Positions 19,401 to 27,630 are shown, counted from the first letter of the stretch. The stretch: 64,000 bases of DNA from Comamonas testosteroni (GCF_003569915.1 NZ_KZ984449.1:89809-153808), one strand, 5' to 3'. The notes: generated by a model from the sequence alone, not told the origin. Translations and numbers: made by a program.

Positions 19401-19640
19401 CTCGATCTTGTCCGTCACCTGCTGGGCGACCTGCTCTGCCGTGGCGCCAGGCCAGTAGGTGCGGATGACCATGGCGCGGAAGGTGAAAGGCGGGTCTTCG
19501 TCCTGCCCCAACTGGAAATAGGCCGCAAAGCCCAGCAGCATGAGCACGACCATGAAATAGCGCGTCAGCGCCACATGGTCGAGCGCCCAGCGTGAGAGAT
19601 TGAAGTGTGCGCCGCCCCCTTTGTGTCCGCTGCCGCTCAT
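16434..19640 (-). CDS. RND-family efflux transporter, inner-membrane permease
   Basis: A 1068-residue AcrB/HAE1-type proton-driven pump. It has twelve membrane segments, two large periplasmic loops, and the proton-relay aspartates in GLLVDDAIIAVEMM of TM4. A His-rich short N-terminus (GSGHKGGGAHFN) is unusual but is followed by the normal first helix. It exports hydrophobic or toxic compounds across both membranes with an adaptor and an outer-membrane channel. Its start overlaps the adaptor stop by 4 nt. No outer-membrane factor gene is adjacent, so a TolC-like protein from elsewhere would be needed. The substrate is unknown. Confidence 0.93.
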   Translation of the reverse strand: MSGSGHKGGGAHFNLSRWALDHVALTRYFMVVLMLLGFAAYFQLGQDEDPPFTFRAMVIRTYWPGATAEQVAQQVTDKIERTLQEVPYADKISSYSKPGESQVIFQLKDTSPPKEVPQLWYTVRKKVGDMRYTLPQGVQGPFFNDDFGDVYGVIYALQAEGFSNAELKVLADDVRQQLLRVPDVAKVEQFGVQDEKVFVELSQRATQMGLNLKQVLDQLNQQNAVASAGTLQTPAETIVLRVQGQFNDLAQLRDMPIRGPSGAQIRLGDIAEIHRGYADPANVKVRFQGEGTIALGVSMVKGGDIVALGKALKETTQRISQTLPVGVTLNNMQDQPKAVSDSVSEFVHVLIEAVVVVLAVSFISLGFHKREGQNPLWKRWYIDPRPGLVVGITIPLVLAATFLAMWYWNIGLHKVSLGSLIIALGLLVDDAIIAVEMMVRKMEEGYDKYRAATFAYEITSKPMLTGTLITATGFLPIGMAKSMTGEYTFAIFAVTVIALVLSWFASVYFVPYLGMLLLKKPPHAAVLPPEVASGEVSAEEAGINTDAGEHELFDTPFYNRFRSMVNWCVRHRWLTIGATVLVFALGMVGMGKVQQQFFPDSSRPEVLVDIWFPEGTALHANEEVTLRVEQRFLKLEGVESVSDWIGSGVPRFYLPLDQVFPQNNVSQFILVAKDLKAREEIRKKLPALMAEEFPEVRARVKLLPNGPPVPYPVQFRVLGSDPAKLRAYADDVKKLMQDSSNMRGVNDNWNESVKVIRLQVDQDKARALGVTSQSIADATSMQFSGTTVGQFREGDKLIDIVMRPPKQDRDGISDIADVYVTTGAGQSIPLTQIAKPVMVWEPGVMWREKRNFAITVQGDVREGLQGATVTNELLPALRKMEEGWHAAGDTAYRIEVAGAVEESSKGSGAIVAGIPVLLFLTFTLLMLQLRSVSRSLLVFITGPLGIPGVAAALLLLGRPFGFVALLGVVALMGMIQRNSVILIDQIEAGRSRGMPAWEAIVEAAVHRLRPIVLTAAAAVLAMIPLSRSVFWGPMAVAIMGGLIVATFLTLLALPAMYAAAFRIKRESA

Positions 19641-20908
19641 TTGCCAGCCTCCGCACCAGCAGGAGCCGCCACTGGAGATGCTACATTTTCAGTAGCTACC
19701 GGCGCATTATCTTTCTGGACTGCAGGCTGATTAGATACAGATTTCTGCTCAGGCTTGGCATATTTGTCGCGGTAGACCGTGACCTTCTGCCCGGCGTTGA
19801 GCACATGCACGCCCGTCGCCACCACCTGCATGCCTGCGGTCAGGCCCGAGGCAATCACGGCCTCGTTGCCATCGGCGGTGGCAATCTGCACGGGCTGCAG
19901 CTTCACGGTGCTGCTGGCCGGGTCAAACAGCCACACGGCCGTGCCCTGACCGCCACCGCCGCTTTGGCGCAGTGCCGTGGTCGGCAGCTTGATGACCTTG
20001 CCGCCCACCGCGCCATTGCTCACGCTCATGCCCTCGGGCAGCACGCGCACGGTCGAGCCCAGCGCGGGCAGATTGCTGCCCTGCAAAGCCGCCTTGACCT
20101 GATAGGTGCGCGTCGCCGCATCGGCACTGGCCGCCACTTCGCGCACCTGGGCGCTCACCACCTGGCTTTCGTCCGACCAGGGCCTGACCTGCACACCCTG
20201 ACCGATGCGGATCGAGGCATGGCGGTCCTCGGGCACGGCGAACACGGCATCACGCGCGCCATCCTGGGCAATGCGCACCACGGGCGTGCCCGCAGCCACG
20301 ACCTGGCCGGGCTCGGCCTCCACGCTGGTCACCACGCCATCCACATCGGCCACCAGTTGGGTGTAGTTTTCCTGGTTGGACTGGCTGGACAACTGCGCCT
20401 TGGCCTGGTCCAGCGTGGCCTGGGCGGCCTTCAGATTGGCTTCATAGCGCTCCATCTCGGCGGCGCTGATGAAGTTCTGCGCGCGCAAGGCCTTGAAGCG
20501 CTGCACATTGGCCTGCGCCAGATCGCGCTGCGTGGTGGCCGAAGACACCTGGGCCCGCGCCGCATCGGCGCTCAACTGATAGTCACGCGCATCCAGCCGC
20601 GCCAGCACCTGACCCGCCTTCACACGCTGGCCCAGCTCCACCTCGCGCTTGATGATCTTGCCCGCCACGCGAAAGCCCAGACGCGACTCGATGCGGGCCC
20701 GCACATCGCCCGCATATTCCTGCGCGGCCTCGATCTGCCCCTCTCCCACCGTGAGCAGCTTGACGGCGCGCACGGGCTCGGGCAAAGGCTCTTTCTTGGA
20801 GCAGGCCGACAGCATGGCGGCTGCTGCCACCACGGACACAGCCAGCAAAGGGGCGACAGGCCTGCCGCTCGGGCGGACAGCAAAACGACGGGAAGACGAA
20901 ACAGCCAT
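19637..20908 (-). CDS. RND efflux periplasmic adaptor (membrane fusion protein), lipoprotein
   Basis: A 423-residue HlyD/AcrA-type adaptor. I chose the start at 20908 (MAVSSSRRFAV), which gives a proper signal with lipobox LSAC; an upstream in-frame start would bury the signal. The barrel-sandwich and alpha-hairpin regions follow (AGKIIKREVELGQRVKAGQVLARLD, then a coiled coil to about residue 190). The last about 40 residues are a low-complexity Val/Ala/Pro tail, and residues near 394-409 are encoded by a copy of the dispersed repeat. It couples the RND pump to an outer-membrane channel. Divergent from hpnC. Confidence 0.9.
   Translation of the reverse strand: MAVSSSRRFAVRPSGRPVAPLLAVSVVAAAAMLSACSKKEPLPEPVRAVKLLTVGEGQIEAAQEYAGDVRARIESRLGFRVAGKIIKREVELGQRVKAGQVLARLDARDYQLSADAARAQVSSATTQRDLAQANVQRFKALRAQNFISAAEMERYEANLKAAQATLDQAKAQLSSQSNQENYTQLVADVDGVVTSVEAEPGQVVAAGTPVVRIAQDGARDAVFAVPEDRHASIRIGQGVQVRPWSDESQVVSAQVREVAASADAATRTYQVKAALQGSNLPALGSTVRVLPEGMSVSNGAVGGKVIKLPTTALRQSGGGGQGTAVWLFDPASSTVKLQPVQIATADGNEAVIASGLTAGMQVVATGVHVLNAGQKVTVYRDKYAKPEQKSVSNQPAVQKDNAPVATENVASPVAAPAGAEAGK
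19686..19732 (+). repeat. dispersed ~48-bp repeat, copy 3 (inside the adaptor gene)
   Basis: CAGTAGCTAC ... GGACTGCAGGCTGATT, close to the copy at 46684-46733. It lies in frame within the 3' end of the adaptor gene without breaking it. Confidence 0.6.
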
Positions 20909-21066
20909 GGTGTTGGGGGCTTGTAGAAATAGGAAAAGTGCAGCCTCCGGGCTGGGGGCCGCACCCAAGTCAGACGCGATTGTGCACGCTCGTGCCATTT
21001 TTCGCGCATTTTTCAGCAGGCGCTGGCAAGCCCGTGTGCCGGTGCAACGGGTTCACAATACGGGCC

Positions 21067-22002
21067 GTGAACGATCCGCACTCCGCACCTTCCACTGGCG
21101 TCCCGGCCGCCCCCGCTGCCCAAGCCGCCCCTGCCCCAATCACGCACTACGAAAACTTTCCGGTGGCCTCCTGGCTGTGCCCGCCGCAGCTGCGCGCGCC
21201 CATTGCTGCGCTCTACCACTTCGCCCGCACGGCGGACGATATCGCCGACGAAGGCGACTTCAGCGCCGAGCAGCGGCTGCAGCAGCTGCAGCGCTACGCC
21301 CACGACCTGCAGCAACTGGGCACCGCCGGTGAAGCCGCCATGCTGGAGCGCAGCACCTGGCCGCAGGTCTTTGCGCCACTGGCCGTGCAGATGCAGGTCC
21401 ACCAGTTGCCCAAGCCGCTGATGGCCGATCTGCTCAGTGCCTTTGAGCAAGACGTGCGCATGACGGCCCATCACCAGCCCTACGCCGACATGGCCCAGTT
21501 GCTCGATTACTGCCGCCGCTCGGCCAACCCCGTGGGCCGCTTGCTGCTGCATCTGTACGGCGTGGGCCATGCCAAGGCGCTGATTCAGAGCGACGCCATC
21601 TGCACCGCGCTGCAGCTCATCAACTTCTGGCAGGACCTGAGCCAGGACTTGCCACGCCAGCGCCACTATCTGCCCGATGCCGATCTGGCCCGCCACGGAA
21701 TTGCACGCAGCGCTATCAAGCCCGAAGCGGCGGCGCTGACGCCTGCTGTCAAGGCTTTGCTGGCCGAGCTGAGCGGCCAGGCCCGCAGCCTGATGAACCA
21801 GGGCGCGCCGCTGGTGCAGCAGTTACCAGGGCGCGCGGGCTGGGAGCTGCGGTTGGTCGTGCAGGGCGGCCTGCGTATCCTCGACCGGCTGGACCACATG
21901 CAGGGCCGCAACCTCTACCAGCGCATCAAGCTGGGCAAGCGGGACCTGCCCGTGATGCTGTGGCGCGCGGCGCGCATGGGCTCGGCCAAGTCGGATTCAT
22001 AG
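21067..22002 (+). CDS. hpnC: squalene synthase HpnC
   Basis: A 311-residue trans-isoprenyl diphosphate synthase of the squalene/phytoene family. The aspartate-rich motifs are ADDIADE and DLSQD, and LINFWQDLSQDLPRQRHYLP is the family signature. With HpnD and HpnE it converts two farnesyl diphosphates to squalene via presqualene diphosphate and hydroxysqualene. I prefer the GTG at 21067 (VNDPHSAPS); further upstream the frame runs into the divergent promoter. First gene of a plus-strand hpnC-hpnD-hpnE set. No cyclase (shc) is in the window. Confidence 0.88.
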   Translation: MNDPHSAPSTGVPAAPAAQAAPAPITHYENFPVASWLCPPQLRAPIAALYHFARTADDIADEGDFSAEQRLQQLQRYAHDLQQLGTAGEAAMLERSTWPQVFAPLAVQMQVHQLPKPLMADLLSAFEQDVRMTAHHQPYADMAQLLDYCRRSANPVGRLLLHLYGVGHAKALIQSDAICTALQLINFWQDLSQDLPRQRHYLPDADLARHGIARSAIKPEAAALTPAVKALLAELSGQARSLMNQGAPLVQQLPGRAGWELRLVVQGGLRILDRLDHMQGRNLYQRIKLGKRDLPVMLWRAARMGSAKSDS

Positions 22003-22004
22003 CC

Positions 22005-22052
22005 AAATCGGCCTCTAGTCCTTACAAGATATAGGCAATCTGCTATCAAAAC
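22005..22052 (-). repeat. dispersed ~48-bp repeat, copy 4
   Basis: In reverse orientation: TTTTGATAGCAGATTGCC TATATC ... GGACTAGAGGCC. It fills much of the hpnC-hpnD gap. Confidence 0.7.
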
Positions 22053-22121
22053 AGAGAATACCGCGCTGCATTGATCTGTTGCGCCTGACAAGGGGCTGCG
22101 CCATGGGAGAATGCTGCACCT

Positions 22122-22970
22122 ATGAATCCGGATCAGTACGTCCAAGACAAGGCCGCGTCCTCGGGCAGCAGCTTCTACTACGCCTTCCTCTTTTTACCCA
22201 AGGAGCGCCGCGCCGCCATCACGGCGTTTTATGCGTTCTGCCGCGAGGTGGATGATGTGGTCGACGAAGTCACGGACCCGGGTGTCGCCGCCACCAAGCT
22301 TGCCTGGTGGAAGAGTGAGGTGCACAAGGCCTTTTCCAGCCCTCTCGGCCAGTCCACCCACCCCGTGATGCAGGCGCTGATGCCGCACACCCAGACCTTT
22401 GGCATCGAAGAGCGCCATCTGCAGGCCGTCATCGAAGGCTGCCAGATGGATCTGGATCAGACCCGCTACCTGGACTTTGCCGGTCTGCAGCGCTACTGCC
22501 ATCTGGTCGCAGGCATCGTGGGCGAAGTCGCCGCGCGCATCTTTGGCCAGACGGACGAGCGCACCACCGAATACGCCCACACGCTGGGCCAGGCCCTGCA
22601 GCTCACCAACATCATCCGCGACGTGGGCGAAGACGCCATGCGTGGCCGCATCTACCTGCCCATCAGCGAGCTGCAGCAGTTCGATGTGAAGGCGCACGAA
22701 ATCAACAAGCGCGAGTACTCGGAGCGCTTCACCGCCCTGATGCGCTTTCAGGCCGAGCGCGCCCATGGCCTCTATGACAAGGCGCTGGCCCTGCTGCCCA
22801 ATGCCGACCGCCGCGCCCAGAAGCCCGGCCTCATGATGGCCAGCATCTACCGCACGCTGCTGCGCGAGATCGAGTCCGAAAACTTCCAGGTGCTGCACCA
22901 GCGCATCAGCCTTACGCCACTGCGCAAGCTCTGGCTGGTCTGGAAGATGCAGGCCCTGGGCCGCATGTAA
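22122..22970 (+). CDS. hpnD: presqualene diphosphate synthase HpnD
   Basis: A 282-residue squalene/phytoene synthase-family protein with motifs DDVVDEV and NIIRDVGEDAMRGRIYLP. It makes presqualene diphosphate from two farnesyl diphosphates in the bacterial three-enzyme squalene route. The start is within an ATG-rich stretch 119 nt after hpnC. Length and motif spacing are normal. Confidence 0.93.
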   Translation: MNPDQYVQDKAASSGSSFYYAFLFLPKERRAAITAFYAFCREVDDVVDEVTDPGVAATKLAWWKSEVHKAFSSPLGQSTHPVMQALMPHTQTFGIEERHLQAVIEGCQMDLDQTRYLDFAGLQRYCHLVAGIVGEVAARIFGQTDERTTEYAHTLGQALQLTNIIRDVGEDAMRGRIYLPISELQQFDVKAHEINKREYSERFTALMRFQAERAHGLYDKALALLPNADRRAQKPGLMMASIYRTLLREIESENFQVLHQRISLTPLRKLWLVWKMQALGRM

Positions 22971-23027
22971 GTGTCCGCTGCCGCTCTGGTTACAGCCGCC
23001 ATCGGCGCAGCTTGTTACAGTCAACGT

Positions 23028-23807
23028 ATGAGCTCTGCCACACATCACCGCTCCCGCACCGCCCTCAGAGTCGGCGCTCTGGCGCTGGTCTGCGTGCTCG
23101 GCCTGGGCGCCGCCATGCCCAGCCATGCCTTCTGGGGGCTGCTCGGCAAGGCCGGCAAAGCCGCTGGCGCAGCGGGAAAAGCCGCCGAGGCCGGTGGCAC
23201 AGCAGCCAGCGCCGCCAGCAAGGCAGGCAAGGCCGCTGAAGCCGCCCAGACCGCTGGTAAAACCGCCGCCGCAGGCACCGTCGCCGTAGGGGGCGCGGAA
23301 TTGGCCGCCGCCAGCACCCGCCATGGCCTGATCTTTGCCGCCGACGATGCCGCCCATCTGGCGGGCAAAGCACCTCTGGCTGCTGCCGACAAAGCCATGC
23401 TGGCTGCCACGCCGCCCGAAGTCGCCCGCTACCTGAGCCGCCCTGCCGATGCCTTGAGTGCAGCCGACAGCACGCAGATGCTCAGCCTCTACCAGCAGAT
23501 GATGAAACAGGCAGACAAAAGCGGCGACTTCACCGTGGTGGAGCGCATGCCCTCGCTTCATGCATCAAAAACACCTGAAATCCATACAATAAATAGGCAA
23601 GCAGCTACTACAACTGTAGCAAGCAGCGGCTCTTTGCCCTCGGCAGAGCTGAGCTTTCACGCGCTGCGTCTGCTGTCCCACGCGGCCAACAGCCCGCACA
23701 ACAGCCCTGCGCTGCGCGAATTGCAGCAGTACTGCCAGAACCCACCCGCTGCCACCTGGCAGCCCGAACAGGCCGAGCTGTGCCGCAACGTCCCCAAGAC
23801 CCGCTGA
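23028..23807 (+). CDS. unknown Ala-rich exported protein inside the hpn cluster
   Basis: 259 residues from the ATG at 23028. An N-terminal signal (TALRVGALALVCVLGLGAAMPSHAF, cut after SHA) is followed by a Gly/Ala/Lys low-complexity stretch (about 38-85) with repeated KAGKAAEAA-like units, probably helical. A more ordinary C-terminal half follows, ending with two Cys (QQYCQNPP, AELCRNV). Residues about 180-196 are encoded by a copy of the dispersed repeat. It overlaps the hpnE start by 28 nt, so it is translationally coupled to squalene synthesis. No family is recognised. Confidence 0.75.
   Translation: MSSATHHRSRTALRVGALALVCVLGLGAAMPSHAFWGLLGKAGKAAGAAGKAAEAGGTAASAASKAGKAAEAAQTAGKTAAAGTVAVGGAELAAASTRHGLIFAADDAAHLAGKAPLAAADKAMLAATPPEVARYLSRPADALSAADSTQMLSLYQQMMKQADKSGDFTVVERMPSLHASKTPEIHTINRQAATTTVASSGSLPSAELSFHALRLLSHAANSPHNSPALRELQQYCQNPPAATWQPEQAELCRNVPKTR
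23567..23614 (-). repeat. dispersed ~48-bp repeat, copy 5 (inside the Ala-rich gene)
   Basis: In reverse orientation: GTAGTAGCTGCTTGCCTAT ... ATTTCAGGTGTTTT. The host reading frame stays open across it. Confidence 0.6.
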
Positions 23808-25159
23808 GAGTTGCCATCATCGGCGCAGGCTGGGCCGGCATGGCTGCCGCCGTGCATCTGGCACGGCATGACCACCAGCCCACGGTCTTTGAAGCCAGCC
23901 GCACCATCGGCGGTCGGGCCCGCGAGCTGAGCCTGCCCCTGCCGGATGGCCGCACCACCATGGTCGACAACGGCCAGCACATCCTCATCGGCGCCTATAG
24001 CGAATGCCTGCGCCTGATGCGCAGCGTCAGCATGGACCCCGATCTGCATCTGCTGCGCAAGCCGCTGGCCATGCCTTATGCCGATGGCAGCGGCCTGGCC
24101 TTTCCCAAGCTACCTGCGCCCCTCGACGCACTGGTGGGCATTGCCACCGCACGCGGCTGGAGCCTGGGGGAGCGCGCCGCGCTGCTGGCACGCGCCCTGC
24201 GCTGGCGGGTGCGGGGCTTTCGCTGCGAGGAATCGGCCACCGTGGCCGATGTCTGCCACGGCCTGCCAAAGCGTCTGCTGGAGGAGTTCATCGAGCCGCT
24301 ATGCGTCTCGGCTCTCAACCTGCCCGCGGCCCAGGCCAGCGCCAGCGTGTTCCTGCGCGTGCTGAAAGACGCACTGTTTGCTGGCACAGGCGGCTCACAC
24401 TTTCTGGTGCCGCGCTGCAGCCTGAGTGATCTGTTTCCCGCCTCGGCCGCGCATTGGCTGCAGCAGCACGGCCATGCCGTGCACATGGCCTGCCGCATCA
24501 GGGAGCTGATCCCTCAAGGCCAGCGCTGGCAGTTGCTCAGCGACCAGGCGGATGTGGCGCCCCTGCTGGAGCATGAGCGTTTTGACGCCGTGCTGCTGGC
24601 CTGCCCGCCCCAGGAAGCGGCCCGGCTGGCCCTGAACGCCGCCGAGCATGAAAACCTGTCCGCCCGCCACGGTCTGCGCTTTCAGCACTGGGCTTGGCAG
24701 ACCCAGACGCTGGAGCACACCGCCATCGCCACGGTCTATGCGCAGACCAGCCATCGTCTGTCCGCCGATCTGCCCTGGCTGGCCTTGCGCCCCCATGGCC
24801 AGGCACCCGCGCAGTTTGTGTTCGACCGCGGACATCTGCACGCGGACGACGCAGCGCAGCAAGGCCTGATGGCCTTTGTCGTCAGCGACTGCCGCAGCAG
24901 CCGCAGCGAGCTGGAGACCCAGGTTCTGCAACAGGCCCGCGACCAACTGGGCTGGCACGACATCCAGCCCGTGCAGACCATCATTGAAAAGCGTGCCACC
25001 TTTGCCTGCACCCCGGCGCTGCAGCGACCCAGCCTGGAACTGGGCCACAAGCTGTGGGCCTGCGGCGACTACGTGGAAGGCCCCTACCCTGCCACGCTGG
25101 AGGGTGCCGTGCGCAGCGGCATTGCTGCGGCCCAACTAGTCCTCTCAGACCAAGAGTAG
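23780..25159 (+). CDS. hpnE: hydroxysqualene dehydroxylase HpnE
   Basis: A 459-residue FAD-dependent amine-oxidase-like enzyme. The dinucleotide motif GAGWAG (15-20) is followed by FEASRTIGGRAREL, and CGDYVEGPYPATLEGAVRSG at the C-terminus binds FAD. It reduces hydroxysqualene to squalene. The start is GTG at 23780, inside the end of the preceding gene; no later start keeps the beta-alpha-beta motif. It completes the hpnCDE squalene route. Confidence 0.9.
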   Translation: MPQRPQDPLRVAIIGAGWAGMAAAVHLARHDHQPTVFEASRTIGGRARELSLPLPDGRTTMVDNGQHILIGAYSECLRLMRSVSMDPDLHLLRKPLAMPYADGSGLAFPKLPAPLDALVGIATARGWSLGERAALLARALRWRVRGFRCEESATVADVCHGLPKRLLEEFIEPLCVSALNLPAAQASASVFLRVLKDALFAGTGGSHFLVPRCSLSDLFPASAAHWLQQHGHAVHMACRIRELIPQGQRWQLLSDQADVAPLLEHERFDAVLLACPPQEAARLALNAAEHENLSARHGLRFQHWAWQTQTLEHTAIATVYAQTSHRLSADLPWLALRPHGQAPAQFVFDRGHLHADDAAQQGLMAFVVSDCRSSRSELETQVLQQARDQLGWHDIQPVQTIIEKRATFACTPALQRPSLELGHKLWACGDYVEGPYPATLEGAVRSGIAAAQLVLSDQE

Positions 25160-25175
25160 TCCATAAAACCAGGGC

Positions 25176-25190
25176 CTAGTGCTATCCCTA
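25176..25190. promoter_or_regulatory. shared upstream motif before the orphan Bug receptor gene
   Basis: CTAGTGCTATCCCTA, 14 of 15 identical to CTAGGGCTATCCCTA at 58416-58430 in the tctC-tctD divergent promoter. It lies about 126 bp before the receptor start. Likely a regulator or promoter element. Confidence 0.45.
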
Positions 25191-25315
25191 TCAGGGCAAT
25201 CCTGATGCCTGAATAGTCCGGCTGCACCACGTTTGACAGCCGTTTGACAGCCACAGTTGCAACCATGACTTGAGAAGCTGCCCCGCAGCTGAAATCCCGA
25301 AGCAATGGAGACAAC

Positions 25316-26335
25316 ATGGCGTCCACCTTTGACAAATCCACCCGTGAAGTTCTGAGCATCTCACGCCGTCATCTGCTGACCGGCGCAGGCGCGCTGGCCT
25401 GCTCCAGCCTGCTGCCCGCCGTCGCGCACGCTGCCGACGAATGGCCCACACGCCCGGTTCGCTTTGTGGTTCCGTTTGCACCTGGCGGCAGCTCTGAAAT
25501 CGTGGCCCGCTCCACCGCTGCCGAGTTGTCCAAGACGCTGGGGCAGAACGTGTTTGTCGAAAACAAGCCCGGCGCCGCAGGCAATATCGCCATGCAGGAA
25601 GTCGCCCGTGCGGACGACCAGCACACCGTCATCCTCGGCCATATCGGCACACTGGCCGTGAACCCCTTTATCTTTGACAAGCTGCCCTACGACCCCAAGA
25701 AGGACTTTGTGCCCGTGAGCCTGCTGGCCAAGGTGCCCAGCCTCTATGTGGTGCACCCCGACCTGCCGGTCAAGAACATTGCCGATCTGGTGGCCTATGC
25801 CAAGAAGAACCCCGGCAAGCTCAGCTACGGCTCGGCAGGCAACGGCAGCGCAGGCCATCTGGCCTTTGAATATCTGAAAATGACAGCCGATATCTTCATG
25901 CTGCATGTGCCCTATCGCGGCACCGGCCCCATGATGCAGGACCTGCTCTCGGGCCGTCTTGATGCCGCGTCCGTCGGCGCTTCGGCCCTGCTGCCCTTTA
26001 TCAAGGCAGGCAAGGTGCGCTGCATTGCCACCGGCTCCACCCAGCGACTGGCTCAACTGCCCGATGTGCCCACCGTGGCCGAGCAGGGCTTCCCTGGTTT
26101 TGAGATGACACAGTGGTACGGCATGCTGGCCCCATCAAGCATGCCCAAGGCCCATGTCAGCAAACTGGCCGCCGAATGCGCCAAGGCCGTCAAGGCGCCT
26201 GAAGCGCTAAAGCGCCTGCAGGGCGATGCCGCCGAGCCCATTGGCGGCACGCCCGAGCAATTTGCGCAGTTCATTGCCGTTGAGCAGGGCCGCTGGCAGA
26301 AGGTTCTGAAACGCGCGCAAGTAAAACCTAGTTAA
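25316..26335 (+). CDS. Bug-family tripartite tricarboxylate receptor (orphan)
   Basis: A 339-residue periplasmic solute-binding protein of the TctC/Bug family. The signal peptide has a Tat-like SRRHLLTGAGALACSSLLPAVAHA. The mature protein opens with WPTRPVRFVVPFAPGGSSEIVAR, the family hallmark, and has PYRGTGPMMQDLLSGRLD in the second lobe. A GGAGAC ribosome site precedes the ATG. No TctAB genes are adjacent, so it would have to share membrane subunits encoded elsewhere, or act as a sensor. The ligand is probably a carboxylate but is unknown. Confidence 0.9.
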   Translation: MASTFDKSTREVLSISRRHLLTGAGALACSSLLPAVAHAADEWPTRPVRFVVPFAPGGSSEIVARSTAAELSKTLGQNVFVENKPGAAGNIAMQEVARADDQHTVILGHIGTLAVNPFIFDKLPYDPKKDFVPVSLLAKVPSLYVVHPDLPVKNIADLVAYAKKNPGKLSYGSAGNGSAGHLAFEYLKMTADIFMLHVPYRGTGPMMQDLLSGRLDAASVGASALLPFIKAGKVRCIATGSTQRLAQLPDVPTVAEQGFPGFEMTQWYGMLAPSSMPKAHVSKLAAECAKAVKAPEALKRLQGDAAEPIGGTPEQFAQFIAVEQGRWQKVLKRAQVKPS

Positions 26336-26447
26336 CCCCCTGAGGCGCTCCGCGCCTTCCCCCTTTCTCGATGCGTTGCATCGGAAGGGGGACGACACCC
26401 TCGCGGCGAGGCGGCGGGGCCGCCTAGGCTCTTGCTCGGTGTCTCTG
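26336..26447 (+). repeat. GC-rich ~100-bp intergenic repeat, copy 1
   Basis: Starts CCCCCTGAGGCGCT, contains internal inverted repeats (GAGGCGCTCCGCGCCTT and a CCCCCTT/AAGGGGG arm), and ends GCTCTTGCTCGGTGTCTCTG. It lies between two convergent genes. A second copy in opposite orientation is at 48331-48420. Confidence 0.7.
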
Positions 26448-26473
26448 CGATTATCAGCGCCCCATGGCAGGGT

Positions 26474-26689
26474 TCAGTGGCTTTCTATCCACCATTGGAT
26501 GACTAGCTTGGCTACGTAGCCGACAAAGCCGACGCCCAAGCCGAGAAAAATCACAAAAGTGCCAAATTTTCCTGCCTTGGACTGGCGCGCCAGCTGCAGG
26601 ATGATGAACACCATGAACAAGATGAAGGCACCCACCCCCCAGGTCAGGAAAAAGTGGGCAAGCTGCTCTTCCGTATAGCCAAATATCAC
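26474..26689 (-). CDS. DUF2788 small membrane protein
   Basis: 71 residues with two membrane helices (about 11-33 and 43-65) joined by the loop RQSKAGKFGTFV, typical of the DUF2788 family found in Beta- and Gammaproteobacteria. It is an inner-membrane protein of unknown role. It ends facing the repeat at 26336-26447 and is followed at its 5' side by a DUF2189 membrane protein gene in the same orientation. Confidence 0.8.
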   Translation of the reverse strand: MIFGYTEEQLAHFFLTWGVGAFILFMVFIILQLARQSKAGKFGTFVIFLGLGVGFVGYVAKLVIQWWIESH

Positions 26690-26752
26690 GACAACCAGGT
26701 CCTTAAGCCTTTGCCAGGCCCTGGTCGGGAGTCAGCTGACAGACCTGATCGC

Positions 26753-27586
26753 TTACTCTCTGGCAGGGAAGGCCGAAGCCTCCACCAGATCACGATAGGC
26801 ATGCCAGCTGGCATGGCCAAGCAGGGGCATCACAATCACCAGCCCCAGCAGATAACTGCCAAGACCCAGCAAAGTCAATACAACAATCAGCACCGCCCAC
26901 AGGGCCATGGGGCCCGGGTTGCTCAGCACCACGGACCAGCTGGTCAGCACGGCCTGACGCACGGTGACTTTCCTGTCCAGCATCAGCGGCAGAGCCACTG
27001 CACTGGACGCAAATATCGGCGCAGCCAGAAAGCTGCCCAAAGCCATCCACTGCACAAACAGCCGGCCATCCTGGGCCAGCACAATGTGGTGAATGAAATC
27101 CTGCAAGGTATGCACAGGCACAGGCGACATCACGGTGATGAAGGATGCCGAGACCAGCACCCACCCCGTTGCCGCCAGCGCCAGCAGCGCCCCGAACTGC
27201 ACCATGCACCAGTACCCTCCCCGGCCCGATGCCTGGCTACGGCAGCTCTGCCACTGGGTCCAGGTGCGACGGATCAGACCGAAGCCTGCCTTCTCACCCC
27301 TTTCCAGTGCCCGGCTGATGGCATACAGGCTGGTGGCCACCAGTGGCCCCATCACCAGGAAGCCCGAGAAGGCTCCTGCCATCAACCAGAAGCGATTGTG
27401 CCCCACACCCCAGATCAGAAATCCGATCAGGATCAACACAAGACCATGAACCAGACTGATTAAGGGAGCGTTAGCGATGTCCCCAAACGCCTTGCCCAGC
27501 CAGACAAAAGGCTGAGTCCACGGCACTTTGTTCACGGGAGCCAGAGGCGGAGGGGTCAACAGACAGGTAGACAGGCAGGCAGGCAT
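26753..27586 (-). CDS. DUF2189 integral membrane protein
   Basis: 277 residues with about six membrane segments. WLGKAFGDIANAPLISLVHGLVLILIG at the N-terminus and the PLLGHASWHAYRDLVEA C-terminus are characteristic of the DUF2189 family. It is an inner-membrane protein of unknown function. A short Cys/Pro-rich N-terminus (MPACLSTCLLTPPPL) precedes the first helix; a later internal start cannot be excluded. Confidence 0.8.
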   Translation of the reverse strand: MPACLSTCLLTPPPLAPVNKVPWTQPFVWLGKAFGDIANAPLISLVHGLVLILIGFLIWGVGHNRFWLMAGAFSGFLVMGPLVATSLYAISRALERGEKAGFGLIRRTWTQWQSCRSQASGRGGYWCMVQFGALLALAATGWVLVSASFITVMSPVPVHTLQDFIHHIVLAQDGRLFVQWMALGSFLAAPIFASSAVALPLMLDRKVTVRQAVLTSWSVVLSNPGPMALWAVLIVVLTLLGLGSYLLGLVIVMPLLGHASWHAYRDLVEASAFPARE

Positions 27587-27630
27587 GGCGGCTCCTCGTT
27601 CGCCGCTCGAGCAGGAAAAGCCTGCTCAAA

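Noticed and set aside
26336..26447. An IS element or transposase remnant
   Set aside because: The segment is about 110 bp, has no reading frame and no target duplication; it matches a second intergenic copy and behaves as a short repeat.
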